DNA of 64,000 nucleotides. Origin: Sympetrum striolatum. Taxonomy: Eukaryota; Arthropoda; Insecta; Odonata; Libellulidae. Below the pieces are notes generated by a model. The model ran no database searches. It saw only the letters and a program-made list of their open reading frames with translations, and had not been told where the DNA came from. Shown here one piece after another: positions 12,468 through 23,865 of this stretch. Position 1 is the stretch's first letter, and each line of letters begins with the position of its first letter. The stretch is from NCBI GenBank assembly GCA_947579665.1, contig OX388346.1:86740615-86804614 (forward strand), read 5' to 3'. A program made the translations under genes and the position numbers.

Positions 12468-13190
12468 TTATCTGGTTGATGGTAGTTATACAGGGGTTTT
12501 AAGGTTATTTTTTCAGGTAGAAGTTTCGAGGGTCCTAATCCGGACCCTTCCCAGCTCGGGAGCGCCGCCACAGCATGGGTGACCATAAAAAAACAGACCG
12601 CGTGGAATACGATTTAAAAGGTTTTAAACAATTCAAATGAGCAACAATTTATTATCTTCGTCGTCTCACTCGTCCTAAGAGATATACAAGCGTCTTTCGA
12701 TCGACGTTCTACGATGAAAATTAAGATTTTTCGTGATTTTGCAAGAAATTACCAGTTGACACACGGCAACGTTGCCGTTGGGTTGGGGTAGGGATTTCTA
12801 TCAAAAATCTAGAAATCCTCCCCCCAACCCAACCCAACCCCCGTTGAAATATTTAAAACACCCGCCTATCTGACTGAACAACTTTGCCGTGCGTCAACGG
12901 GTCATTTTTAGTAAAAATCACGAAAAATCTTAATTTTCATCGTAGACCGTCGATCAAAAGACGCTTTTATATATCTCTTAGGACGAGTGAGACGACGAAG
13001 ATAATAAATTGTTGCTTATATGAATTGTTTATAACTTTTTTAATCGTATTCCTCCCACATGCTGTGGCGGCCGAGCGCTCCCGAGCTGCCAAGGCGAGTT
13101 AGGGGACCGGATTAGGACGTTAACCCTCGAAATTTCTACCTGAAAAAATGAAAAGGTATAACCCCCGCATATCTACCATTAACCGATTAT
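12468..13190. mobile_element. Foldback (long inverted repeat) element, copy A
   Basis: A left arm at about 12468-12775 and a right arm at about 12870-13190 are near reverse complements. Outer ends read GGTTGATGGTAG on the left, against GGTTAATGGTAG on the reverse of the right. Shared internal blocks include TTTTTTCAGGTAGAA, AGCTCGGGAGCGC and CAACAATTTATTATCTTCGT. The spacer holds a second hairpin, GGGTTGGGG...GGGATTTCT pairing with AGAAATCC...CCCCAACCC (about 12778-12840). No ORF of note. Architecture fits a foldback-type or MITE-like DNA element; superfamily unknown because no clear target duplication is seen. Confidence 0.75.
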
Positions 13191-14652
13191 TTTATATAAA
13201 TTTTATATAATTCGAACGAATCAAACTGACTGTGCAGCCATGAAGAATCTCGTCGTGTATTACACCACTAGCTAAAAAAATGACTATTAATTATTTTTGG
13301 TATTATTACTGTTAGTGCATCTAGCTAAGCATATGATATTTTTTCAAAATTTTGCAATAAACCCTGTTTATTCATGGTAACTGCCCATGCCCTGTTTCCG
13401 TATCACATTTATGCTAAGTCTTCATTAACATCGCCTGGATTTTAAACTGTTATAACTATCAATAACGAAGCAATAAGTATAGGGAAACTTCTTGCATTAC
13501 GGATTTACTTTTCAACAGTGTAATCTTTTACGATCTATTTTAACTACGGAAATGACGTTTCATCAAGGGGAATCCATCTCTGAAAGATGACAGTTTAAGC
13601 ATCTCTCCTATGTAGATTCCGAAATGATTTCTTCTTCAAAAACAAGTTCTCACACTGCAACAACAACGATGGTCCAATTAAGTCATTACATTAATAAACA
13701 TTTATGATGCATTTTTATCATCAAATTGCTTTATTTCATTTACCAAAACTAAGAAGACCAAAAACTTATATCTATGCCGGAAAAAAAAACAATTTTCTTC
13801 CTTTTATCCAGAGTTTGATTCAAAATTTTAAAGAACATTACGTATAATTATGTCTTTAACCTATGCTATGCAAAAAACTAAAATCAGTTTAGAGCTACGA
13901 ATACAAGACAGAATACAAAGCCGCAAAATTCATAGATTCGAGCGGGGGCGCCGAGTGCATTTGTAAGACGCTCACTATTTGGGCTGAAACTCGAAAACAA
14001 CTGCGCTGATGTAATTAACATATTATGAATATCACAGTCAATGTCTAATAATGTATTGATAAGAAAATCAAGGCAGTTAAAACATAAATCCTTAACAACC
14101 TGTGATGACCGAAAAAATACCAAAAATGTTGAAAAATATAAAATTTAAGTGCGATGTGGCACGTCTACCCGTTTTCCAATTTGAATAACATTTTACACAA
14201 TTTATTTTCTGGCCATATGGAACATCTTTAGGGGGTGTCCCGAAAACATTTCAAACCTTTTGAAAATAAGGATCACCCCTAGTGTGCAAACATAAGAGGT
14301 TAACTCAATATATTTTGCGAAGGGATTTATTCAAACAGTGCAGTGTTTCCTCTTTTGGAGTAATTTCTCATAATTGTTGCGAAGATAGTAGAATATTTCG
14401 AAAGAACATTTTGAAATTTATTAATTATTAATTCTTGACAAAGAAGGTTCCCGTAGATTTATGAGGCATGAGATTCTACGTTTTAAATTTGATAACATAA
14501 ATTTTGATGATTTTAGGCCCATTTCAACTAAAGATAGCGAAACATCTTTTATTTCAGCTTACATCAATGGGATGGTAAACTCAACACGAAAATTACCTGT
14601 TTAACTACATATTTGTATATTTAGATAATTATTTACATTTGTATTAAAACTG
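13191..14652. other. Duplicated AT-rich sequence, no gene recognised (copy A)
   Basis: No coding homology recognised. The minus frame at 13884-14123 is frameshifted in copy B and is probably not a gene. The run GAGGTTAACTCAATATATT at about 14296 is the empty site for the LINE insertion found in copy B at 58281-58445. Confidence 0.5.
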
Positions 14653-14883
14653 TCACAGAATCCTGTTTAATTTTTTTTCTCTAATAGGAGTCGCTGCAAT
14701 CGGAGAGTGAGACCTCGTCTGAACTTGATTCTGTTTTATTCGCACTTGATTATCACTACAGTCGTCCATCACGTAATCTTTTTCCCAATAATTGTCTTCT
14801 AATGTTTTTACATGATTAATGCACTTTGCCCAAAGGTAAGCAGTTACTGAACCAAGAACTTCTACGCAAAATTGTTGTGTCAC
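14653..14883 (-). pseudogene. Possible transposase C-terminal tail (copy A)
   Basis: A 76-codon minus-strand frame reads VTAYLWAKCINHVKTLEDNYWEKD, then a polar tail. The pattern W.KCI.HV..(L/I)E..YW.KD resembles the extreme C-terminus of some DDE transposase-derived proteins in arthropods. I cannot assign a family from this length. The same frame is open in copy B (58796-59026) with several amino-acid changes, so it does not look strongly constrained. No upstream catalytic domain is seen, so a relic is more likely than a gene. Confidence 0.35.
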
Positions 14884-14989
14884 ATTAATACTTCCTCCAT
14901 TTTCGGCAGCATTGGAGAGGTATCTATGTGCCCACTGAAAGACAAGTCAGAAACAAAGAGAACACCCAAATCCAGTTGCAGTTAATGAA

Positions 14990-15850
14990 TCTCTTTGTCG
15001 CTGTACGCCCTTGGAACTTTATTAGAACTGTAAGTATATGGGAGTTATTATTGATAAAAACTTGAAATTTGATATCCATATCAAGAGAATCATCTCAAAC
15101 TTAAGGAAAGTATGCTATTAGTTCTATCACGTTAAAGAAATAATTTCAACAATGGTTTTGATGCTGATGTACCATGCTCTGGTGGAATCTATTTTAAGAT
15201 ACGGTAATACCTTATGGTGTTTCATCAGCAATGTTTATTAAAAAGAACTTGTTGCCTTGCAAAATAAAATAATTAAAATTATACGTAGCTCCAGCACTTC
15301 AAATAAGAGCATACAAATTGAAGCAATTTACAAATCCTTAGGCATACTACCTCTGGACAAACTCCTTACCTACATAATCATACAGGATAATTATTTTAAG
15401 GACACTTACAAAATACTGAAAACAAGAAAACATGTTATGGAAGGTAGAAAACAAGATATGTATCATGAGCCATCTTTTATAAATCATTTTGGTAGAAACA
15501 AACTTGAAGTTGTGGTACCAAAAATCAAAGGACTTTGACAAGTATGTCCCAAGTGAAAATAAAATAAAACAATATCTTGAGAATATTATGGTATAAAAAT
15601 ATGTACAATTAGTTTATTTTGTTAATACCAATGTGCCTACCTCTGCTAATAACCATGTAAAAACAAAATCTCTCTTAAAACTCAGGCACCACCTGAAGAG
15701 CCAATTATTGGCTCAAGTGGACCTTAAAGTATATCCTGAAAATGAATCTCCTGTATATTACTGTATAATTATTGTATTTTTTTATTCTTGTATTTTTTTC
15801 ATGTATACTACTGATTTAATTTCATGTAAATTTACTTAATAAAATTGTTA
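14990..15850 (+). pseudogene. LINE 3' end: RT thumb region and 3' UTR (copy A)
   Basis: Plus-strand translation shows KYMGVIIDKNLKFDIHIK, then LRKVCY.FYHVKE, LVESILRYGNTLWC, and an open frame (15257-15538) with LQNKIIKIIRSS and LGILPLDKLLTY. This order (YLGV.ID..L.W..HI..., LVES.LRYG, QN..I.I.) is that of the C-terminal third of LINE reverse transcriptases. Stops interrupt the first half. The tail is AT-rich and ends near AATAAAATTGTTAAAATAT. 5'-truncated; inactive. Copy B has the same piece at about 59130-60000. Confidence 0.7.
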
Positions 15851-16260
15851 AAATATAAATTAAAAAGCAAATACACATTGCATTGAAAGTAGAAACCAAT
15901 ATATTTACCATTTGCAATTAATCTTTTTGTTAAATATAAAATGCTCATCATATCAATGATACTAAATAATCTATCTAATAAACTCAAAACATTAAACAGT
16001 ATGTAACAGGATAAATTGAGTTTAAAGGAGTGACTTTTTAAGAGTAAAAATATTATGATTATCCATAATTATTAAATTTTAAAATCATAAAACTGCAATC
16101 CTTAGTTATAGTTAAGTTATTGAACTCAAATACATAGGAATTAAAATAATATGCACCCAGCAAGAGAATGCGTACAAGACTGAAATATATTATTATTTCA
16201 AGCTAACAAAACATCATATTTATGAAGCTAACTTCAACTCACAACTAATTTAAAATCTAC

Positions 16261-16795
16261 TAAAATGAAATTATATAAAACAGTAATTGGACCAATAGCA
16301 ACTTATGGAACTTAACATACAGCACTCACAACAGCTGATGGAAATTCTTTAAGGATATTTAACAGAAGAAAAATGGACCAGTTTTAGAAAATGGTCAATG
16401 AAGAATACTAAATAATGAAGAAATAAATCAAGTTATAAATAATGGGGAGAAAGAACGTTATGTTAGATCACAAAGAATAAGCTGGGCTAAAATTGCCGAT
16501 AGAAGGATTGCAAGATGACAGGATAATTAAGCAAGTCTTTAAAAAGAGTGTAGATGGAAATAGAGGCAGACCAGAGAAAAGATGGAAGGTTGATGTTATA
16601 GAAAACCTGATAAAGTAGTAGTAGTGTTGTTAAAAGTGCTTCGACAGCTTAGGTCATTTCGCACATTGGAAACCTGATTGGTGTACAAAATTGTGAGCAA
16701 GAATCCAACGACAGGAAATCCTGGAGGAGCATTGAAGAGAAGGCCAAGGATCACATTGGTACAGGAGGAATAAGAAGAAAAGTAAAAAATACATT
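16261..16795 (+). pseudogene. RTE-like LINE 3' relic (copy A)
   Basis: Translation gives KLYKTVIGPIATYGT, LTTADGNSLRIFNRR, then SQRISWAKIADRRIAR in a shifted frame, DGNRGRPEKRW and SNDRKSWRSIEEKAKDHIG. These match the C-terminal segment of RTE-like LINE ORFs (KT.IRP...YG...W, L.IFERR, GH.AR, GRP..RW, A.DR..WR). Stops and frameshifts abound. Copy A carries about 60 bp near 16616-16680 absent from copy B. Confidence 0.65.
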
Positions 16796-16854
16796 GTTAT
16801 AAAAATAGGACTTTGAATTCAGTGCTTTTCAAACTAAAAAATTATATTTTCTTC

Positions 16855-17335
16855 CACATTCATTTTAAATAAAGAAATGGTAGTATTGGAAAATCTGATT
16901 TTGAATAACATCTTATTTAAATGGCAATGATTAAAAATAAAATGTCTTAAATAACAGTCAAGAAAATAGCCACTCGTTAACTCTAACAGTGCAGTCAAAA
17001 TAAAATCTATCTTCATTATCATCTACTTTCTATATAATAAACAAATGGTTGCATTGAAAAATCTTATTTTTAATAATAACGCTTTCCAGTAGCACCGGTT
17101 TAAATTAAAACATCTTTATTTAAAATTAACAAAATAGTATTCAGTAATACTGTGACTCCGTCAGTACTTTAGTGTCAAAATAAAATCTATCTTCATTATA
17201 TTTTAATTTAATTTTAATAAACATATTGAGTTATTTAAAAATCTTATTTTAAATAATATTGTTCTCCAAAGTCAATGTTTTAAATATATACGTCTGGTTT
17301 TGAAATTAAGGAAATAGCAGTTTGACATTAGGACC
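16855..17335. repeat. Tandem ~180-bp repeat, about 2.7 units (copy A)
   Basis: GTCAAAATAAAATCTATCTT recurs at 16993 and 17173. Each time it is followed by an AATAAACA...TTGAAAAATCTTATTTT block (16867, 17038, 17218 in diverged form). Spacing is about 180 bp. In copy B the third unit is the target of the Tigger insertion at 61415. No coding content. Confidence 0.65.
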
Positions 17336-17717
17336 ATTAATTTACTAACTATTAGGCTGAAATTAAAATTTCGTAGCATTTGATAATTCTACTCGATAAA
17401 ACTATCTATACAATAGGTATGAGTAGTTTAAGTTCGGATTTTCCACCAGAAAAGACTTTCAATGTCTAAAACTTTCTTTTAAAAGAGTGGATTAGATATA
17501 ATGTACACATCTTCATTGTACCAGCTGTTGCATCACATTATTAAGGTGACATAAGGTCCTCATTGCGATTCATTAGAAGGCAAATCATTTAAATTTCAGT
17601 TAAACTTTTGTATTTTGCGTAAATTACCTAAGAAAACTAATCCTGCCAATATCGTTGCTCAGACCAATTTAAAGTCCGGTTGGAATTTTTTGCGAAGTCC
17701 CAGTTAAAATGAGGTTA

Positions 17718-18950
17718 AATATCTTTCATCGAAGATCATGGAAAGAAGGTGAGAATTATATTAAGTAAATTTGATATTTCAAAAGTAAAAAAAAATTGCA
17801 ATTGTTAAAAATTACGGCGTACGTTTTTCCTGATTGTTGGTATTTTCTTACCTTTTTAGATATCCTAATTCTGCATTCCACGATTAACAAATCACAGTTC
17901 TCGTCAAACAACTTCTTTTGAGCAAATCATTACAACATTGGTGACGTAAAAAATAAATTAGCACAGGCTGAATGTCACTGTATATCCGTTTCCATTCACA
18001 CCACCTCTTCCGGATTTTCCAAAACCGAAGTCACAGTGGGTGAAAACAGTTCAGCTACAATCATCCATAGGAATCACTGAACACGCTCTTTCCGTTCGCA
18101 TAACATCCAAGCACAAAGAGAGGCGAAGTACATTAAGCACTTAGGAGCAGAACTGAATTCAGCCACTTCTTTAACACTCGGCATTGACTTAAAGAAGAAA
18201 ATAACTGTGCTGTGGCGCCCAAAATAAAGACAGAAATTGACTGATATTTACAATTAAACACTACAGTCACAAATCCTTCGTAATGCTCCTTTTTATTGAG
18301 CACCGCACTCGAATCATTTTCCGTAGCACTCCCTAAGCCAACTAAAATCCTTGAAGGTTCAGCAATTAAAACTGGAAGTACAATTTCTTAATGATCGAGC
18401 ACGGATTCGCACTTTGCCATGTCGACCAGTCTGCTGAAAAATGAATATCCGTCTTCGATGTGAACAACTCGGTTACGAGAGATGAACTAAAGACGGAGGC
18501 CAGAAAAATGACTAATTGACAAAGCATTTCTATATTTCTAGTTGACGAAATTCTCCTGTCACATCACCTCTTATCTGTTTACAGTATGATATAATGCCTA
18601 CGCAGTCTAATCGCACAATGGAATTGTTTCAGCGGTGGTCAGGTGACTCTAGCTATTCAAGGACGACTCATCCCTTTCGAAGTCTAAAGTATTTTGATGC
18701 ATTCTTAGTACTAAAACCTTTTAAGTGATTACGCTAAAAATTCTTAGAAATATTAATCGTTCCAGAAGTATTTCGGTAGCACTGATTAAATTAAACTGAC
18801 GCGAGAAGATTTTGAAACTATGTGTGATAATTGAGACAGTTATAACCATTCTTAATGTTAAAGATTGATTCCCAAAATAAATTCCGTAAAATCGCCGTAA
18901 TTATATCCCTGTTATTTATTAATCAGTTAGCGACTGTTGGCATCTCGGTT
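17718..18950. other. No gene or repeat recognised
   Basis: Mixed AT-rich sequence without a convincing open frame, splice-supported exon or repeat. Homology to copy B can be followed to 17717; whether it continues is unknown because copy B reaches the window end. Confidence 0.4.
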
Positions 18951-19122
18951 AATTGCCCTCTTTTCATAATTTCTGACACGAGTCCCTACCGTTAATTTGG
19001 TTTGGAGATAAAATCCCCTTCTAATGTGAAAACGCATAAGCTCGGATTCAACAATCGCCTTGGTCGCCAGGGGATGATATGAGAGACGATTATACTGCTC
19101 CAGAGTCGAACCAAGGATATTT
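18951..19122 (-). repeat. Inverted, shorter relative of a repeat inside the segmental duplication
   Basis: Reverse-complement similarity to two parts of copy A, about 11840-11882 (CCTTGGTTCGACTCTGG...CGTCTCTCATA) and 12103-12215 (CTGGCGACCAAGG...GGTAGGGACTCGTGTCAGAA). The roughly 215 bp between those parts in copy A is missing here. A further degraded relative of the same short form is at about 1528-1600. It is a dispersed repeat of unknown class. Confidence 0.7.
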
Positions 19123-22100
19123 CTCTAAATAGGAGATCCTTATCCATGGATTTCTTTGTTTTGGTTCCATCCAAAGGTGAGGCACTTCAGAACAGCGAAG
19201 GCTTTCACAGGTTCCATTGGTTTCGCCTTCTTCATAATTGGTATCAGGAAAACGTTTTCGATAATTACCGCAGCATTTTGAGGGAGAGAATTTTCCTTCT
19301 GCGCCATTCCTTTTGATGCATGAATGAATGGCTTGAGATATTTCGAGTGAAATCTTTTCGCTTTGTTGTGTTTTGAAAAAAATAAACGAGGTTTTCTTCG
19401 TGGAAATGCAAGAGCTTTCTCTTTGCCAATATTGAATAATCAAAATAGCCGAGAATACTCACATAGCCGTAATTCACCGAGATAAATAAATTGAAAACCT
19501 CGGGGTGGTTCCCTATGGGGAGTCGAAGGGGTATCCAAGACACTAAATACGTACTTCGGAATGTGTGGTTCCATCTATCCAACAGATCTACTGAAGATCA
19601 CTGAATTACGACTACGTGAGTTTTCTTGACTATTTTCTTTTTGATTATTTACTAACAGCCGTGTCTCCTTCTTCTCAAAACTGAAGCCAATATGGGAACT
19701 GCGGAATAGATCTTTGAAAATAAATTCCAAAATTACCAATATTTACCCTATAGCTCACATATTACTAGGAAACTCAACAGTTAAGCTTACTGATTTTATT
19801 TTAACTCAAATCGGCCGCCTCATTAGCTCTACTACTCATGGCCACATAATGTACCAGCATTTCTTTTACTTCCATGAAACATTTTGAATAAAGGGAATGT
19901 TAATGAAGATGGACCTTCTCAATAATGTATTCCTCCAAATAAAAGCGGAAGTTATATCGTGTTATCACCTCTGTCTTCGCTAGGTTAAATATGTTCCCTC
20001 ACAAATAACTTATCTAAAGCAAGATATGCCCACGCGTGCCGAAACACCATTTTTTAATTCTCCGAAACAGGCTTTATAAGCGAGAATCCTGTTCCCGGAA
20101 GTTGCTCTCAATCGTCCTAATTTAAATTACGGAAATATTGATAAAATGTTCTTACGAACGAAGAAACTCAGATTTTTATGAGGTCATTGCAAATGCAGGG
20201 GGAAACCAAAATCTTCCTTCCAAGGACAAGAAAGTGTGTGGCAAAAATATCTCGGATGGAACTCCAGTGAGTCAAACTGAACAAGGATACAATGGCTTTA
20301 AACATCGTTGCACAATACTTGTCTTCTAAGAGGCGCTTCCCAGATGAAAATTGTTCTAATCATCATCTTAGCATAATTTAAAGACAAGGAATTTTTAACG
20401 TCGAGTTTTTCACCCAAAATCAAAGGCACTCATATCTGTGACAATGTTCCAAAGACTACTTAATTTTCCATCGACAAACACAATATCTCTTCCCTCACAA
20501 TGTTCATGACCACTCGATCGAATGAATTTAATTAGCGTTCTGTAAACGCATTCTAAAGAACAATTTCACCCTCACGAGTCACATCCAACATTTCAACGCA
20601 GTCGGATGCAAAAGACATGTTCAATCAAACGGAAGCCCTTCCTTGGAGCTGAATAAGGGGCCCTCTTTACAGCGAAGCCCACGTGTTTATTTCTAAACAG
20701 CATTTTACTAAATGAAACAGACGAAAACAACGAACAATGCAAAGAGTGGCGCCATTACCGCAACGCCTTGTTCTCGCCGCCTCTGTCAATGAATTCTGAA
20801 TGAGAGTCCGTAGAAAGAGCGAACGAATGAAAACAAATCAATACTGAGGTTAATTAATAGATTCTCGATGCTCATGAGGTGATGATTTCATAGGCCGTGG
20901 AAAAAGAGCACATTATTTGGGAATCGTCAGACATTACTTCACTTGCGCTGACGTAATAAGAAGAAACATCCTAAAACGGGAAATCGATGGCCAAGTAATG
21001 AAACATTCTTGGCGAAAAACATTCTGATAGAAAATGCAGGAAAAGGTGAAACTAAAAGCCCTACGTTTTGCTATAATTGCAGATATGAATGTCATTAACA
21101 TTCCCCTAAGGAGAGAAACGACGAATAAAATTAAACTCATTTCAGACTTGCTCGGCAATGCTAGTGATCTCCTAGGCGAACTGAACAAACGGATACGGCG
21201 ATAAAAATCAGCAAACCGTAGGCCATTCCCTAAATACGTATCCTATAAGCATCGATAACCATCCAAACCAATACTTGTACTCCAAAACAATGTGTTATGA
21301 CACACATTCGCAAAAAAAGAGCGATTACACTCTGAACAGGTAGTTAAGCTCTTCACGAATCCCTGAACACGATTACAAAATCTACAAAATGATGCTTTAA
21401 AACAAAAAAGGAACAAAATTCATTATTTTGATTTGATCTTACTGTTATAATCAAAATCGTCAAACCTGGAGACAATTGTCCTGAATTGATTTTCATAACT
21501 TATCGAAGGCGAATTGCTTTTATTTCTCCAACACTCAAGCTTCGCCCGGTTACGAATAACAGATCTGTGATATCAAATAGAACATTCGACTCGCGTTATA
21601 TTCTGAAAATTACTTCAAACTACGGACGTGGCACGAGGAATGCCAAAATAATCACTTAGTTTCTCTTGAAAACGATAATACTTCAACGCCAAACGATTTC
21701 AACAAATGAAATTCATGCGAATCGGAATTTTTGAGCAGCGCGAATGCTTAAAAGGGGCGAAATAAACTACGCCGAGGAGAAAAAACTGAACAGCCCGCCT
21801 CACGCACAAACATAAATTTTAATTTTAAAGTGCGAAATAAATAAAGCTTTCAAAGACGAAAATGCACTAAACGCGTGCATTTTGTAGTTGAGTTATGAAC
21901 ACTTTTTCGCTGTCTCTCAAAGCCTCACGAGGGAGCTTCCGATAGCCTCTTGTGGGGGCCCCTGGAATAGAATTACGCGTGGAAGACTCTCTTCGTTATG
22001 GGGAAACATATTTCGCTCTGAAGAGTGGCTCATTGAAACAAACGGAGTGGCCACAGTGGAAGAGGCTATTCCAGCGAGTGGTAAGTTGAGGGTGGACTTA

Positions 22101-23865
22101 GTTACGGTTGTTAAGGCGATACGTTTTTCGTGGGTGTTGTCTGACATTTCGATGAGCGGAGGGGGGAAGGGGAAGGAGTGGAGGTTGCCATGACGACAGA
22201 GGTATCAACAATTACAGGAATGGCAAAAGAGTAGTGATAGGTTAAGCGAATGAGAAACAGTTGAACAATGAGTTACGTCATATAAATGAGGTTTGTTGGA
22301 AAACAAAAGAACGACGATAGTGGAAATTTAAATGCCTAGTAAGCGAGGGAGGGAAGAGAAGGTGCGAGATCCCTATGAAGAACAAATGAGCAACGATCTT
22401 TTAAACTCGATCGAAACAAATGAAGAGCGAATGTGTTTGGGTTTTCTCTGACGACGTGAATTAAAGGTGAGTGTGAAGAAAACAGAAGAATTACGATCAA
22501 ATGATCGAAATGGAAAACAACTGAATTCAGAAAATTCGTATTGCCGTAGAAATGACATTAAATAAGGTAATTAAATAAAAAATATGTAATTACACGAGTT
22601 TTGATTTTGAAAAAAATCGAAAAGCAAAAAACAAATAAAAATAAATTAAATATTAGTAATATAAAAAATAAATGTACGAGGTTAAATCTTAATATACTAT
22701 AAATAAAATTTTATTTATCATAATGAACGAATACATTTTCACAAGGTGAATTGTTTATAATATACTATTTTAAATAGAGTTCTTCCTAAGTTATTAAAGT
22801 GTAGTACATATACTGTAAATAGTGAAAGTAGTAAAAATGAAAGGAATCAGTACTAAACAAAGGAGGTAACGAGCGACTATTTGACAATCGGTCTTCAAAC
22901 CGATCAACAAAAGGGCGAACATCACATTTCCAAAATTTACTAATTACTTTCAGAGTATATTCCATACATTGAACTGCATTCGTACGGGAGTCGAGTCAAT
23001 AATTGCTTTTTTTACTTAATATTTGTCATTGCACGACCTACAAAAATGAGTTACGCACCATGGTGTGGTTTAATTAGTTCCGTATATTTGAGTAATTATA
23101 ATTATCGCATTAAGTCAGAGGTGTACAATTTAAATACTGAGAAGAAAGAAAAACGGTTCTCTGTAAATTGAAACTTTGATTCATCATCACTCCGTTACTA
23201 CACAACCTAGAGCAATAAATTATAAACTATAGATCATTCAGGGCTCTATCTGTTTCTGGAAACAAAACAGAAATAACAGACTAAAAGAAACTTTAGAGTG
23301 TGTTTCTGGTTTTCCATTCTAAACAAATGACAGTGATGTGGGATTTGTAGAAGACGGTTCGCAGCCCTTGGACTCAATGAGGTTTCACGTCACCTTTATC
23401 AATATAACGCTTCATCACTCGGTATACTATAAGAAACAAATATGCACTACAAAATAGCTAATCATATTGTCCTCTGGGTGGTATAATTATGCTTACATTA
23501 AAACAGTTGGTGAGATGCAACGATCAGATTTATAAAAGATAGTTCCCAAATTAGACAAAAAGAGGTTTTCTGTAAATCTAAATTTCGATAATTTATTTTT
23601 CAGTCATTATGCAACTTACAAAATGGGTTTAAACACTTATTTATTACCCATTTGATACTCTAAGTTCAAGTATTCACTATTTCCGTATTCCAACAATGAC
23701 AATCGTATTAAAAAGAGATTAATGAAATATTTATGAACTACAAACTTATTATAAAGATTACATATCAGATTATATTTGAGCATAATCCACATTCCAAATT
23801 TATACCATTAAGTCGTTTAAAAATGAGATAAAAATGTATTTCTTGATTAATTAATTAATTTACCA
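19123..23865. other. Long stretch with no recognised gene
   Basis: Several short frames exist (20934-21188 minus, 21888-22193 plus) but none shows a domain I recognise. 21890-22190 is richer in G and C than its surroundings and open on both strands, so it could be an exon or CpG-rich regulatory DNA; I cannot decide. 22560-23860 is very AT-rich. Confidence 0.4.

Larger units (their letters stand above)
7605..17717. repeat. Segmental duplication, copy A
   Basis: Sequence from about 7605 to at least 17717 matches 52117-64000 in the same orientation at a few percent divergence. Corresponding blocks: Penelope-like GIY-YIG fragment, minus LINE tail, plus jockey-like LINE, foldback, transposase-like tail, LINE 3' end, RTE-like relic and 180-bp tandem repeats. 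The left junction is sharp: A abuts a BEL element and B abuts unrelated DNA, with GTAC-TGATAAGTAAATG at both. Copy A lacks three mobile insertions of copy B and has about 630 bp (10640-11270) that B lacks. The right end is unknown because B leaves the window. Confidence 0.93.

Noticed and set aside
21888..22193. 101-codon plus-strand frame in a GC-richer patch
   Set aside because: Open on both strands, no domain, no splice evidence; could be an exon but cannot be supported.
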